A stretch of 5,062 bases of DNA, from the NCBI GenBank assembly GCA_023392115.1, contig JAEVZT010000125.1, positions 1 through 5,062 of the forward strand, in the 5' to 3' direction. This DNA is from Chloroflexota bacterium. Its GTDB lineage: Bacteria > Chloroflexota > Anaerolineae > Aggregatilineales > Phototrophicaceae. Made by a program: the position numbers and the translations under genes. The notes beneath the pieces were generated by a model, which was not told the DNA's origin, ran no database searches, and worked only from the letters and a program-made list of their open reading frames with translations. How positions within the stretch are numbered: position 1 is the first letter of the stretch; each line of letters starts with the position of its first letter. Positions 1 to 5,062 of this stretch are shown here, piece by piece.

Positions 1-515
1 CCGGCGCGCTTCCCCTGATACGTCGCGCCGTGCGCCTGCGCCGCGTCTTCGACGACCTTCAGCCCGTGCTTTTCGGCGATCGCCATGATCGCGTCCATCG
101 GCGCGATCTGCCCGTAGAGGTGCACCGGCATGATGACCTTCGTCCGTTCGGTGATCGCCGCTTCGATCTTCGCCGGGTCAATGTTGAACGTCGCCGGATC
201 GATGTCGACGAACACCGGCGTCGCGCCAAGCGCCACAATGGGTTCGACGGTAGCGATGAACGTGTGCGGCGTCGTGATCACCTCGTCGCCCTGCCCGATG
301 CCAAGCGCCTGAAGCGTCAGATAGATCGCCGCCGTGCCGCTGGCAACGCCGACGCAGTACTCGGTCTGCTGGTAGGCGGCGAAGGTGGCTTCAAAGCCGC
401 TCACCTCTTTGCCGCCGATGAAGCTGGTGTTGGCAATCACGCGGGCGATCGCCGCGTCGATCTCCGGCTTCAGGTTCTGGTATTGGAGTTTGAGATCAAG
501 CAGTGGAATATTCAT
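1..515 (-). CDS. DegT/DnrJ/EryC1/StrS PLP-dependent sugar aminotransferase, WlbC/WbpE-like (C-terminus outside window)
   Basis: Predicted cytosolic PLP enzyme that transaminates a keto group on a nucleotide sugar, usually with glutamate as donor. I read 171 residues from the ATG at 515-513; the gene runs off the left edge. The N-terminus [19 protein letters not shown] is typical of the WlbC/WbpE branch. Seen in order: the cofactor-phosphate region GVASGTAAI (56-64), the [13 protein letters not shown] block (81-93), and [11 protein letters not shown] (154-164), whose Asp157 should bind the PLP pyridine nitrogen. The Schiff-base lysine, expected some 25-30 residues further on, lies outside the window, so catalytic competence cannot be confirmed. 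It starts 13 bp after the stop of the WlbA-like dehydrogenase, with no strong Shine-Dalgarno, so it probably depends on operon readthrough. The neighbour suggests the substrate is the 3-keto UDP-GlcNAc-uronate made by that dehydrogenase. Family assignment is firm; exact substrate is inference. Confidence 0.93.
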   Translation of the reverse strand, partial: MNIPLLDLKLQYQNLKPEIDAAIARVIANTSFIGGKEVSGFEATFAAYQQTEYCVGVASGTAAIYLTLQALGIGQGDEVITTPHTFIATVEPIVALGATPVFVDIDPATFNIDPAKIEAAITERTKVIMPVHLYGQIAPMDAIMAIAEKHGLKVVEDAAQAHGATYQGKRA

Positions 516-528
516 TGTGTCGCGCCCA

Positions 529-1560
529 TTATTCGAAGACGATTTCGCGCCCTTCCGCGGCGGAACGGTAGATAGCGAGGACGAGTTCGAGCGAGCGCCG
601 CGCTTCACGCCCGTGGGTCATCGGCTGACGCCCTTCGCGGATCGCGGTCGCCATCTCGATGATCTGCTCGCGGTGGCTGTAGCCATAAACCGACGGCGGA
701 TCGACGGCTTCGCGCATCAGGATCTCGCGCTCGTGCTCGATCATCCCGGCGACCTTCCAGAACACCTTGCGGTTGAGCGCCGTTCCACCGACCTTGACCG
801 ACCCGTGTTCCCCGAACAGCGCCACCGACCCTTCGAGGTTTTCGGGATAGGTGAGCGTCGAGCCTTCGATCGTCGCCAGCGCGCCATTTTCAAACGTCAG
901 GATGGCGACGCCGACATCTTCGGCTTCCATTTGATGGGCGCGCGTCGCCGTGTAGGCGGTCACGCGCTGCACATTGCCCATGAGCCACAGCAGCGCGTCG
1001 ATGTGGTGGATCGACTGGTTCATGAGCGCGCCGCCGTCCATCGCCAGCGTGCCGTGCCAGCCGTCCTCGTAATATTCCTGTGGGCGATACCAGCGCACCG
1101 TCGCGCTGCCGAGATGCAGTCGCCCCAGCGTGCCCGAATCGACAAGCTCGCGCAGATCGCGCATCGGCGGGTTGAAGCGATTTTGCAGGACGACGCCGAG
1201 CGTGACCCCTGCCCGTTCACATGTTTCGATCAGCGCGTCGGCGTCCTCGAGCGTCAGCGCGATCGGTTTCTCCATCAGCACGTGCTTGCCCGCCAGCGCC
1301 GCTCGCTGACCGATCGCCGAGTGCATACCCGACGGCACGCAGACCGAGACAACGTCAACATCCTGCCGCTTGAGCAGATCGTCAAGATCAGTGTACGGCT
1401 GCCCGCCGTACTTCTCGGCGATGTTCTTCGCCCGCGTCTCTATCAGGTCACACGCGGCGACCAGATGCAGATCATGCGTTGCCGCAAGATCGCGCAGCGC
1501 CTGCGCGTGACGGCTCGAAATGCGACCGCAGCCGACGATCGCGAAATTCAATGGTTTCAC
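529..1560 (-). CDS. wlbA: Gfo/Idh/MocA oxidoreductase, WlbA-type UDP-GlcNAc-uronate 3-dehydrogenase candidate
   Basis: NAD-dependent sugar dehydrogenase of 343 aa, full length for the family. The Rossmann fold starts with [13 protein letters not shown] (6-18, GxGxxG-like). The catalytic-site motif MEKPIAL lies at 96-102, with Lys98 as the conserved lysine. The C-terminal substrate domain has [16 protein letters not shown] (156-171), [16 protein letters not shown] (175-190, with the conserved His pair and Asp188) and [18 protein letters not shown] (236-253). These blocks closely resemble what I remember of Bordetella WlbA, which oxidises C3 of UDP-2-acetamido-2-deoxyglucuronate, rather than the shorter Pseudomonas WbpB. 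The start is GTG (1560-1558), inside a 4-bp GTGA overlap with the glycosyltransferase stop and preceded by AGGTGG; the next in-frame Met is near residue 79, too far in. The aminotransferase follows immediately, as expected for the 3-amino pathway. Another nucleotide-sugar substrate remains possible. Confidence 0.9.
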   Translation of the reverse strand: MKPLNFAIVGCGRISSRHAQALRDLAATHDLHLVAACDLIETRAKNIAEKYGGQPYTDLDDLLKRQDVDVVSVCVPSGMHSAIGQRAALAGKHVLMEKPIALTLEDADALIETCERAGVTLGVVLQNRFNPPMRDLRELVDSGTLGRLHLGSATVRWYRPQEYYEDGWHGTLAMDGGALMNQSIHHIDALLWLMGNVQRVTAYTATRAHQMEAEDVGVAILTFENGALATIEGSTLTYPENLEGSVALFGEHGSVKVGGTALNRKVFWKVAGMIEHEREILMREAVDPPSVYGYSHREQIIEMATAIREGRQPMTHGREARRSLELVLAIYRSAAEGREIVFE

Positions 1561-2783
1561 TCGTTCGCCACCTGTTCTAGGAGAGATACGTAAGCCTGTT
1601 TCACTCGGTCAGGCGAGAGATGCGCTTCGGCGTAGCGTCGCGCCGATGCCGCCAGCCGATCGCGCAGCGCCGGATCGGACGCCAGCAACTTCGCCGCATT
1701 CACCATCGCGTCGGCGTCGTCGAGCGGAACAACGATGCCGCCGTCAGCTTCACGAAGCAGTGTTTCGCCCTCGCCACGGATCGCGGCGATGACCGGCGTC
1801 CCTGTCGCCAGCCCTTCGTACATCTTGGCGGGCAGCGTGCCCCCGGCGACTGAGTGCGCGCGCAGGGCGATCACAGTCGCATCTGCCGCCGCCCACACGC
1901 GCGGCATTTGATCGTGCGGAAGGATGCCCAGCAAGATCACATTTGTCAGCTTGCGCGCCTCGACCTGCGCGCGGACAAACTCGAACTGTGAGCCGCCGCC
2001 GGCGAACAGGAACGCGATCTCCGGCAGCCGTTCTGCCGCCTTGAGGATCAACTCCATGTCGTAAGTCAGGCTCATGTTCCCGACGTGAACAATGACGAAG
2101 CGGTCGTCAGCGATGCCGAAATGCGCGCGCGCGGCTTGCCGTTCGAGCGCCGTCGCAGGGCGGAACGCGTCGAGATCCACCGCGTTCTGCACGAGCGTCA
2201 CCGGATGCGGCGGCGAGTAAACCGCCTCGATCCCCTCGACCACGCCGCGCGTCATGCCGACGAGCCGCGCCGCGTCGCGGTATGCCCACCGTTCAACCGG
2301 CTTCGCCAGTTTGACAAGGGGGCTGTCGGGACGGAGCGCGCCGGTCGCAACCGCCGACTCGGGCCACAAGTCCGACACGTTGAGCACCAGCGGCGCGCGT
2401 TTGACCCGTTTCAACCAGCCGCCGGCGATGCAGACGAACAATGGGTGCGACTCGACGAGGATCGCATCGGGGCGCGGCAGGAGTGTTCCGCGCAGCGCCG
2501 ACATGAACATAAAGCTGAGCTGGTTGGCGATCCGCGCAAGCGCCCGCTTGCTTGGCGAGGCAAACACCAAGACCCGCGCAACCCGCACGCCATCGATCTG
2601 CTCGGTGCAGAAAACGCGCCGCCGGTACGAGGGCGGAATGAGACCCGTCGGGTAATTCGGCATGCTCGTGATAACGGTCACGTCGTGACCGTCCTGCGTC
2701 AGCATCCGCGCGAGGCGGCTCAGCCGGACAGCCGCCGCGCCGAATTCCGGCACATAAAACTGGCTAAGAATCCAGAAGCGCAA
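1557..2783 (-). CDS. WbuB-like GT-B glycosyltransferase, family 4
   Basis: Retaining GT-B glycosyltransferase of 408 aa, predicted to transfer a sugar (often an acetamido sugar) from a nucleotide donor during surface-polysaccharide assembly at the inner face of the membrane. The N-terminal domain opens with LSQFYVPEFGAAAVRLSRLA (6-25), then DGHDVTVITSMPNYPTG (31-47) and the WbuB-type signature LNVSDLWPESAVATGAL (134-150). The C-terminal donor domain starts near VIVHVGNMS (230-238) and carries LFAGGGSQ (259-266) and LPAKMYEGLATGTPVIAA (317-334), with the family Glu at 323. There is no signal peptide or clear membrane helix. The TTG start (2783-2781) is chosen because it sits right at the conserved N-terminus; the frame is open upstream to a stop near 2849 but has no ATG or GTG there. 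It is the first gene of the leftward operon and overlaps the dehydrogenase start. The acceptor and exact donor are unknown. Confidence 0.9.
   Translation of the reverse strand: MRFWILSQFYVPEFGAAAVRLSRLARMLTQDGHDVTVITSMPNYPTGLIPPSYRRRVFCTEQIDGVRVARVLVFASPSKRALARIANQLSFMFMSALRGTLLPRPDAILVESHPLFVCIAGGWLKRVKRAPLVLNVSDLWPESAVATGALRPDSPLVKLAKPVERWAYRDAARLVGMTRGVVEGIEAVYSPPHPVTLVQNAVDLDAFRPATALERQAARAHFGIADDRFVIVHVGNMSLTYDMELILKAAERLPEIAFLFAGGGSQFEFVRAQVEARKLTNVILLGILPHDQMPRVWAAADATVIALRAHSVAGGTLPAKMYEGLATGTPVIAAIRGEGETLLREADGGIVVPLDDADAMVNAAKLLASDPALRDRLAASARRYAEAHLSPDRVKQAYVSLLEQVANE
1568..1573 (-). promoter_or_regulatory. Shine-Dalgarno AGGTGG for the WlbA-like gene
   Basis: On the minus strand AGGTGG lies 7 nt before the GTG start at 1560, inside the last codons of the glycosyltransferase gene. 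It supports the GTG start and translational coupling through the GTGA overlap. Confidence 0.6.
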
Positions 2784-2805
2784 GGTCAGACTCGCCCCGA
2801 ACGCG

Positions 2806-2815
2806 TTGCATGCAA
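2806..2815. repeat. Perfect 10-bp palindrome TTGCATGCAA, possible operator
   Basis: TTGCATGCAA is self-complementary and ends 22 bp upstream of the TTG start of the glycosyltransferase gene. Its outer flanks (CG at left, ACG at right) nearly continue the symmetry with a one-base offset. Its position fits an operator in the leader of the leftward operon, but a 10-mer palindrome is weak evidence alone and no regulator can be named. Confidence 0.3.
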
Positions 2816-2921
2816 ACGGGCGTGTTGAAACGCCATCGACCGTACCTCAATCGGTGAAGTGAGCACGGCGGCTTACTTTAGCGCACAACTCGTTCGACGG
2901 CGAAAATCAGGCGCGAAGCTG

Positions 2922-2950
2922 TTGACTCGACATGAAAAAGGTGATAACGT
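2922..2950 (+). promoter_or_regulatory. Sigma70-like promoter for the IclR operon
   Basis: The -35 TTGACT (2922-2927, 5 of 6 to TTGACA) is followed by a 17-bp spacer and the -10 TAACGT (2945-2950, 3 of 6 to TATAAT). The weak -10 is helped by an extended TG-N element (TGA, 2942-2944). Transcription would begin near 2957, giving a leader of about 50 nt before the ATG at 3008 and placing the inverted repeat 2969-2985 in the initially transcribed region. Confidence 0.6.
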
Positions 2951-2968
2951 TTTATCTATAGGGACTGT

Positions 2969-2985
2969 GTTTCACATTATGAAAC
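2969..2985. promoter_or_regulatory. Inverted repeat GTTTCA-N5-TGAAAC, probable IclR-type operator
   Basis: Two perfect 6-bp arms flank CATTA, about 12-28 bp downstream of the predicted start site, a classic roadblock or autorepression position. Short AT-rich palindromes built on TGAAAC/GTTTCA are known for IclR-family repressors such as KdgR. Because the next gene encodes an IclR protein, binding by that protein is the simplest reading. This is inference, not proven by sequence. Confidence 0.55.
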
Positions 2986-3007
2986 TGCATATACGCTGTT
3001 TGACAAG

Positions 3008-3796
3008 ATGATTAATTCTGTCGCCAAAGCGCTTGATATTCTCGCCCTGTTTCACACGGGCGAACCGACCCTGACGCTGACGGAGATCAGCCGCCGCTTA
3101 GGGATGCCAAAAAGCACCGCCCATCACCTGCTGATGACAATGGCGCACTACGGCTTCATCGAGCAGATCGACGGCGGCTCGTATGCCCTCGGCAAACGCA
3201 TCATCGCCCTGACGCAAAATGTCCTCGTCAACGTCGAACTGCGCGACCGCGCCGCGCCGCTGCTGCGCGCCCTCGCCGACTCGTGTAATGAGTCGGTGTA
3301 CCTAACGGTGCGCGACGATCAACGCGTGCTCTACATCTACGCGATCGAGTCGCCCCAGCGCCTGCTGGCGCGCACCGCCGTCGTCGATCACTCGCCGATG
3401 TACTGCACGTCGGTCGGCAAAGCCGTCCTCGCCTACCTGCCGTCCGACGAGATCGAGCGCATGTACGCCGATCAGACGCTGCACGCTTACACACCGTACA
3501 CGCTGACCGACCTCGATGCGCTGCGGCAAGATCTGGCGCTAACTCACACGCGCGGCTATGCGATCGACAATCAGGAACACGAGCTTCACACCTACTGTAT
3601 CGGCGCGCCGGTCTTCGACGCTTACGGACGAGTCGTCGGCGCGTGCAGTATCTCCGGCATCGATCAGGCAATTGTCGGCGCGCGGCTTGATGCGCTCGCG
3701 TCGGGTGTTGTCGGCACGGCGCAGGAGATTTCCCGGCGCATGGGCTACGTCCCGGCGCGCATGTCGATGGTTCGTCCATACAACAACAAAGGGTGA
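3008..3796 (+). CDS. IclR-family transcriptional regulator
   Basis: DNA-binding regulator of 262 aa, normal length for the family. The N-terminal winged HTH (about 3-65) has SVAKALDILALF (4-15), then LTEISRRLGMPKSTAHHLL (24-42) with the recognition helix around 34-44 and the wing ending at YALGKRI (59-65). The C-terminal effector domain (about 75-247) shows TSVGKAVLAYLP (134-145) and TRGYAIDNQEHELHTYCIGAPVFD (181-204), then GRVVGACSISG (207-217), all characteristic. IclR proteins usually sense small organic acids or sugar-acid catabolites and control the adjacent catabolic genes. The ATG at 3008 fits the conserved N-terminus; no good Shine-Dalgarno precedes it and no upstream in-frame ATG exists back to the TAA at 2945. 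The stop overlaps the next gene (GTGA), so the regulator is made with its likely target genes. The inverted repeat upstream suggests autoregulation. The effector is unknown. Confidence 0.95.
   Translation: MINSVAKALDILALFHTGEPTLTLTEISRRLGMPKSTAHHLLMTMAHYGFIEQIDGGSYALGKRIIALTQNVLVNVELRDRAAPLLRALADSCNESVYLTVRDDQRVLYIYAIESPQRLLARTAVVDHSPMYCTSVGKAVLAYLPSDEIERMYADQTLHAYTPYTLTDLDALRQDLALTHTRGYAIDNQEHELHTYCIGAPVFDAYGRVVGACSISGIDQAIVGARLDALASGVVGTAQEISRRMGYVPARMSMVRPYNNKG
3791..3796 (+). promoter_or_regulatory. Shine-Dalgarno-like GGGTGA that bears on the start of the sialidase-like gene
   Basis: AAAGGGTGA (3788-3796) resembles the anti-SD complement AAGGAGGTGA. It lies 5 nt before an in-frame TTG at 3802 but directly overlaps the GTG at 3793. 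The TTG may therefore be the true start, shortening the protein by three residues and placing initiation just after the regulator stop. Confidence 0.35.
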
Positions 3797-4758
3797 CAGT
3801 CTTGCTTTACAAGACTCCGGTTTTTGAGCGGCTGTATGAACGTCCCTTCGCCCACTGCGCGACGCTGATCGATCGCGGCGACGACGGCTTACTGTGCGCA
3901 TGGATGGGCGGCTCGTATGAAACCGCGCCGGATGTCGCATTGCTCGCGTCGCAGCTCGCGCCCCGCGCGGATCAATGGACGCCTCCGCGCGTGATCGCCG
4001 CCGTCGACGGACATTCGCTCGGTCAGCCGGTATTTCTGTCGCGCCAGAACGGCGACCTGTGGCTGTTCTACGTCGTCATCATGGAGCGCGACTGGACAAC
4101 CGCGATCCCCTATTTGAAAAAGTCGAGCGATGGCGGACAAACGTGGAGCGAACCGGTCAAGCTGTTCGACTACCCCGGCTTGATGCTGCGAAGCCGCATT
4201 ATTACGCTGGATCAGCGGATCATCGTGCCCGCCTACGACGAAAACACATGGCAGTCGCGGATGATCGTTTCGGATAACGACGGCGCAACATGGCAGCTGA
4301 CCGCGCCGATGGTTTCACCAAACGGCAACATCCACCCGACGCTTGTCCCGCTGCCCGACGGGCGGTTGCTCGCCTACCTGCGCACTGGCGGTAAGGGAGG
4401 TGTGATCTGGCGCTCCGAGTCGAGCGACGGCGGCGAAACGTGGTCAGAGTTGACGGCGACGGTGCTGCCGAACCCCAATTCGGGAATCGACCTGCTCATG
4501 CTTCAAAGCGGGCGGATGGTGCTGGCGTTCAACAACAGCGCGACGCACCGCACGCCGCTCGCCGTCGCGCTGGCGGACGAAAACGAACGCTGGTGCTGGA
4601 TGCAGGTCATCGAAGACGAGTATGCCGAGATCTCGTACCCGACGCTGGCGCAGACGCGTGACGGCATGCTGCATTTGGTCTACACCTACCGGCGCGAAAA
4701 CATTCATTACGCACGTTTTAGCGAGGACTGGCTGATGCGAGGAGCATTTGTCCCATGA
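3793..4758 (+). CDS. BNR/Asp-box sialidase-like protein (BNR_2 type), predicted cytoplasmic beta-propeller
   Basis: A 321-aa sialidase-fold protein. Three Asp-box turns are visible: SSDGGQTW (111-118), SDNDGATW (160-167) and SSDGGETW (210-217), each at the edge of a propeller blade. Other blocks typical of BNR_2 proteins are HCATLIDRGDDGLLCAWMGG (21-40), GNIHPTLVPLPDGRLLAYLR (178-197), NPNSGIDLL (227-235) and SYPTLAQTRDGMLHLVYTYR (281-300). No signal peptide or membrane segment is seen, so it should act inside the cell. Such proteins are usually annotated as exo-alpha-sialidases, but the N-terminal RIP motif with the first carboxylate-binding Arg of true sialidases is absent; the matching place reads AHCAT. 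Another glycosidase or a polysaccharide lyase role is therefore possible. The start is GTG 3793 (4-bp overlap with the regulator) or TTG 3802. The downstream aldolase-family gene overlaps by ATGA, supporting a shared sugar-acid catabolic role. Confidence 0.87.
   Translation: MTVLLYKTPVFERLYERPFAHCATLIDRGDDGLLCAWMGGSYETAPDVALLASQLAPRADQWTPPRVIAAVDGHSLGQPVFLSRQNGDLWLFYVVIMERDWTTAIPYLKKSSDGGQTWSEPVKLFDYPGLMLRSRIITLDQRIIVPAYDENTWQSRMIVSDNDGATWQLTAPMVSPNGNIHPTLVPLPDGRLLAYLRTGGKGGVIWRSESSDGGETWSELTATVLPNPNSGIDLLMLQSGRMVLAFNNSATHRTPLAVALADENERWCWMQVIEDEYAEISYPTLAQTRDGMLHLVYTYRRENIHYARFSEDWLMRGAFVP
4739..4744 (+). promoter_or_regulatory. Shine-Dalgarno GAGGAG for the aldolase gene
   Basis: GAGGAG lies 10 nt before the ATG at 4755, within the last codons of the sialidase-like gene. 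It supports this ATG and translational coupling through the ATGA overlap. Confidence 0.6.
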
Positions 4759-5062
4759 GAATCACCGGCGTAATCGTCCCTATGCTCACACCTTTCACCA
4801 CCGACGGGAAAGTCGATGAAGCTGGCGTCGAGAACTTGATCGAATTCCTGATCCCGCACGGGATCGCCGGACTGTTCCCGCTCGGCACGACCGGCGAAGG
4901 TCCGCTGCTCGATCAGGAAGAGCGCCGTCAGGTGGCGGAATGGGTGGTGCGCTACACGCGCGGGCGCGTGCCAGTGATCATCCACACCGGGGCGATCAGC
5001 GGGGCGGAAACACTGGCGCTGACGCGGCACGCGCGCGAGATCGGCGCGGACGCCGCCGCGAT
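4755..5062 (+). CDS. DHDPS / N-acetylneuraminate lyase-family protein (C-terminus outside window)
   Basis: N-terminal 102 residues of a class I aldolase-fold (TIM barrel) enzyme of about 300 aa. The start MRITGVIVPMLTPFTTDGKVD and the pyruvate-carboxylate-binding loop LFPLGTTGEGPLL (40-52, GTTGE at 44-48) are diagnostic of the family, followed by EERRQVAEWVV and VPVIIHTGAISGAETLALTRHA. The Schiff-base lysine (near 160) and the partner tyrosine (near 135) fall outside the window. Family members form Schiff bases with pyruvate or 2-keto acids: DapA (lysine synthesis), NanA (sialic acid cleavage), KDG aldolase, and keto-deoxy-sugar-acid dehydratases. The neighbours (IclR regulator, sialidase-like protein) argue for a catabolic sugar-acid role, possibly sialic acid lyase, over biosynthetic DapA. 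That choice is inference. It overlaps the upstream stop by ATGA. Confidence 0.92.
   Translation, partial: MRITGVIVPMLTPFTTDGKVDEAGVENLIEFLIPHGIAGLFPLGTTGEGPLLDQEERRQVAEWVVRYTRGRVPVIIHTGAISGAETLALTRHAREIGADAAA

Larger units (their letters stand above)
2784..3007. other. Divergent intergenic control region
   Basis: A 224-bp non-coding stretch between the leftward polysaccharide operon and the rightward IclR operon. Its middle and right part (about 2870-3007) is visibly more A+T-rich than the genes. It holds one convincing rightward promoter, one perfect inverted repeat downstream of that promoter, and a 10-bp palindrome near the glycosyltransferase start. I looked for a leftward sigma70 promoter and found none that is convincing: TAAAGT on the minus strand near 2880 lacks a good -35, and TTGAGG near 2850 lacks a good -10. 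No terminator hairpin with a T-run is seen. Confidence 0.8.

Noticed and set aside
76..84. GCGATCGC octamers (near 76 and 425) as HIP1-like elements typical of cyanobacteria
   Set aside because: Only two perfect copies were seen in 5 kb, in coding DNA; the general GATC excess explains them and the genes do not point to a cyanobacterium.
516..528. A promoter or terminator between the dehydrogenase and the aminotransferase
   Set aside because: The gap is only 13 bp, with no hairpin or promoter elements; the genes read as one operon.
385..1593. A 402-codon open frame on the plus strand opposite the dehydrogenase
   Set aside because: Its product is Arg/His/Asp-rich with no family features, and it lies antisense to a clearly conserved Gfo/Idh/MocA gene. 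High-GC antisense frames are commonly open.
1554..1607. Direct repeat GTTTCACTCG at 1554-1563 and 1598-1607
   Set aside because: Both copies lie in coding sequence at the glycosyltransferase end with no flanking symmetry or mobile-element features; a chance 10-mer is the simpler view.
2085..2828. A 247-codon plus-strand open frame opposite the glycosyltransferase
   Set aside because: It has low-complexity, Arg-rich composition and is antisense to conserved GT4 motifs; it is a shadow frame.
2968..3056. Direct repeat TGTTTCACA at 2968-2976 and 3048-3056 (80 bp apart), as a possible second operator
   Set aside because: The second copy encodes the LFHT of the IclR N-terminus and its right arm is degenerate; GTTTCAC also occurs at other coding positions in the window (near 1554, 1598 and 4313), so it is not specific.
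3228..3779. A 183-codon minus-strand frame inside the IclR gene
   Set aside because: Its product is extremely Arg/Ala/Cys-rich and lies opposite the conserved IclR effector domain.
4707..5030. A 107-codon minus-strand frame opposite the aldolase start
   Set aside because: It covers the DHDPS-family start and GTTGE motif on the other strand; no independent support.

Overview
The window is about 60% G+C by eye. It is gene-dense bacterial chromosome with 4-bp stop/start overlaps and frequent GTG/TTG starts. No RNA gene, transposon or CRISPR array was found. The taxon cannot be fixed from the sequence. A free-living, polysaccharide-making environmental bacterium fits, and a Chloroflexota-type organism is a guess from general style only.

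Left half (1-2783, minus strand): three genes read leftward as one operon. First is a WbuB-like GT4 glycosyltransferase (2783-1557), then a WlbA-type Gfo/Idh/MocA sugar-nucleotide dehydrogenase (1560-529, overlapping by 4 bp), then the N-terminal 171 residues of a DegT/DnrJ/EryC1/StrS PLP aminotransferase (515 down to the window edge). Dehydrogenase plus aminotransferase is the classic pair that converts UDP-GlcNAc-uronate through the 3-keto sugar to a 3-amino sugar, on the way to 2,3-diacetamido-uronic acids. The glycosyltransferase would use such activated sugars for a surface polysaccharide.

Centre (2784-3007): a 224-bp divergent intergenic region. It holds a sigma70-like promoter facing right (TTGACT, 17 bp, TAACGT with an extended TGA), a perfect 6+6 inverted repeat just downstream (GTTTCA-N5-TGAAAC) suited to an autoregulatory IclR operator, and a perfect 10-bp palindrome (TTGCATGCAA) upstream of the leftward operon.

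Right half (3008-5062, plus strand): three tightly coupled genes. They encode an IclR-family regulator, a cytoplasmic BNR/Asp-box sialidase-like protein of the BNR_2 type (GTGA overlap), and the N-terminal 102 residues of a DHDPS/N-acetylneuraminate lyase-family aldolase (ATGA overlap). Regulator, putative glycosidase or lyase, and pyruvate aldolase look like a small catabolic operon for an acidic sugar (sialic acid, uronate or a related keto-acid sugar). The exact substrate cannot be read from the sequence. The unusual theme of the window is an acidic amino-sugar assembly operon placed head-to-head with an apparent acidic-sugar breakdown operon across one short control region.
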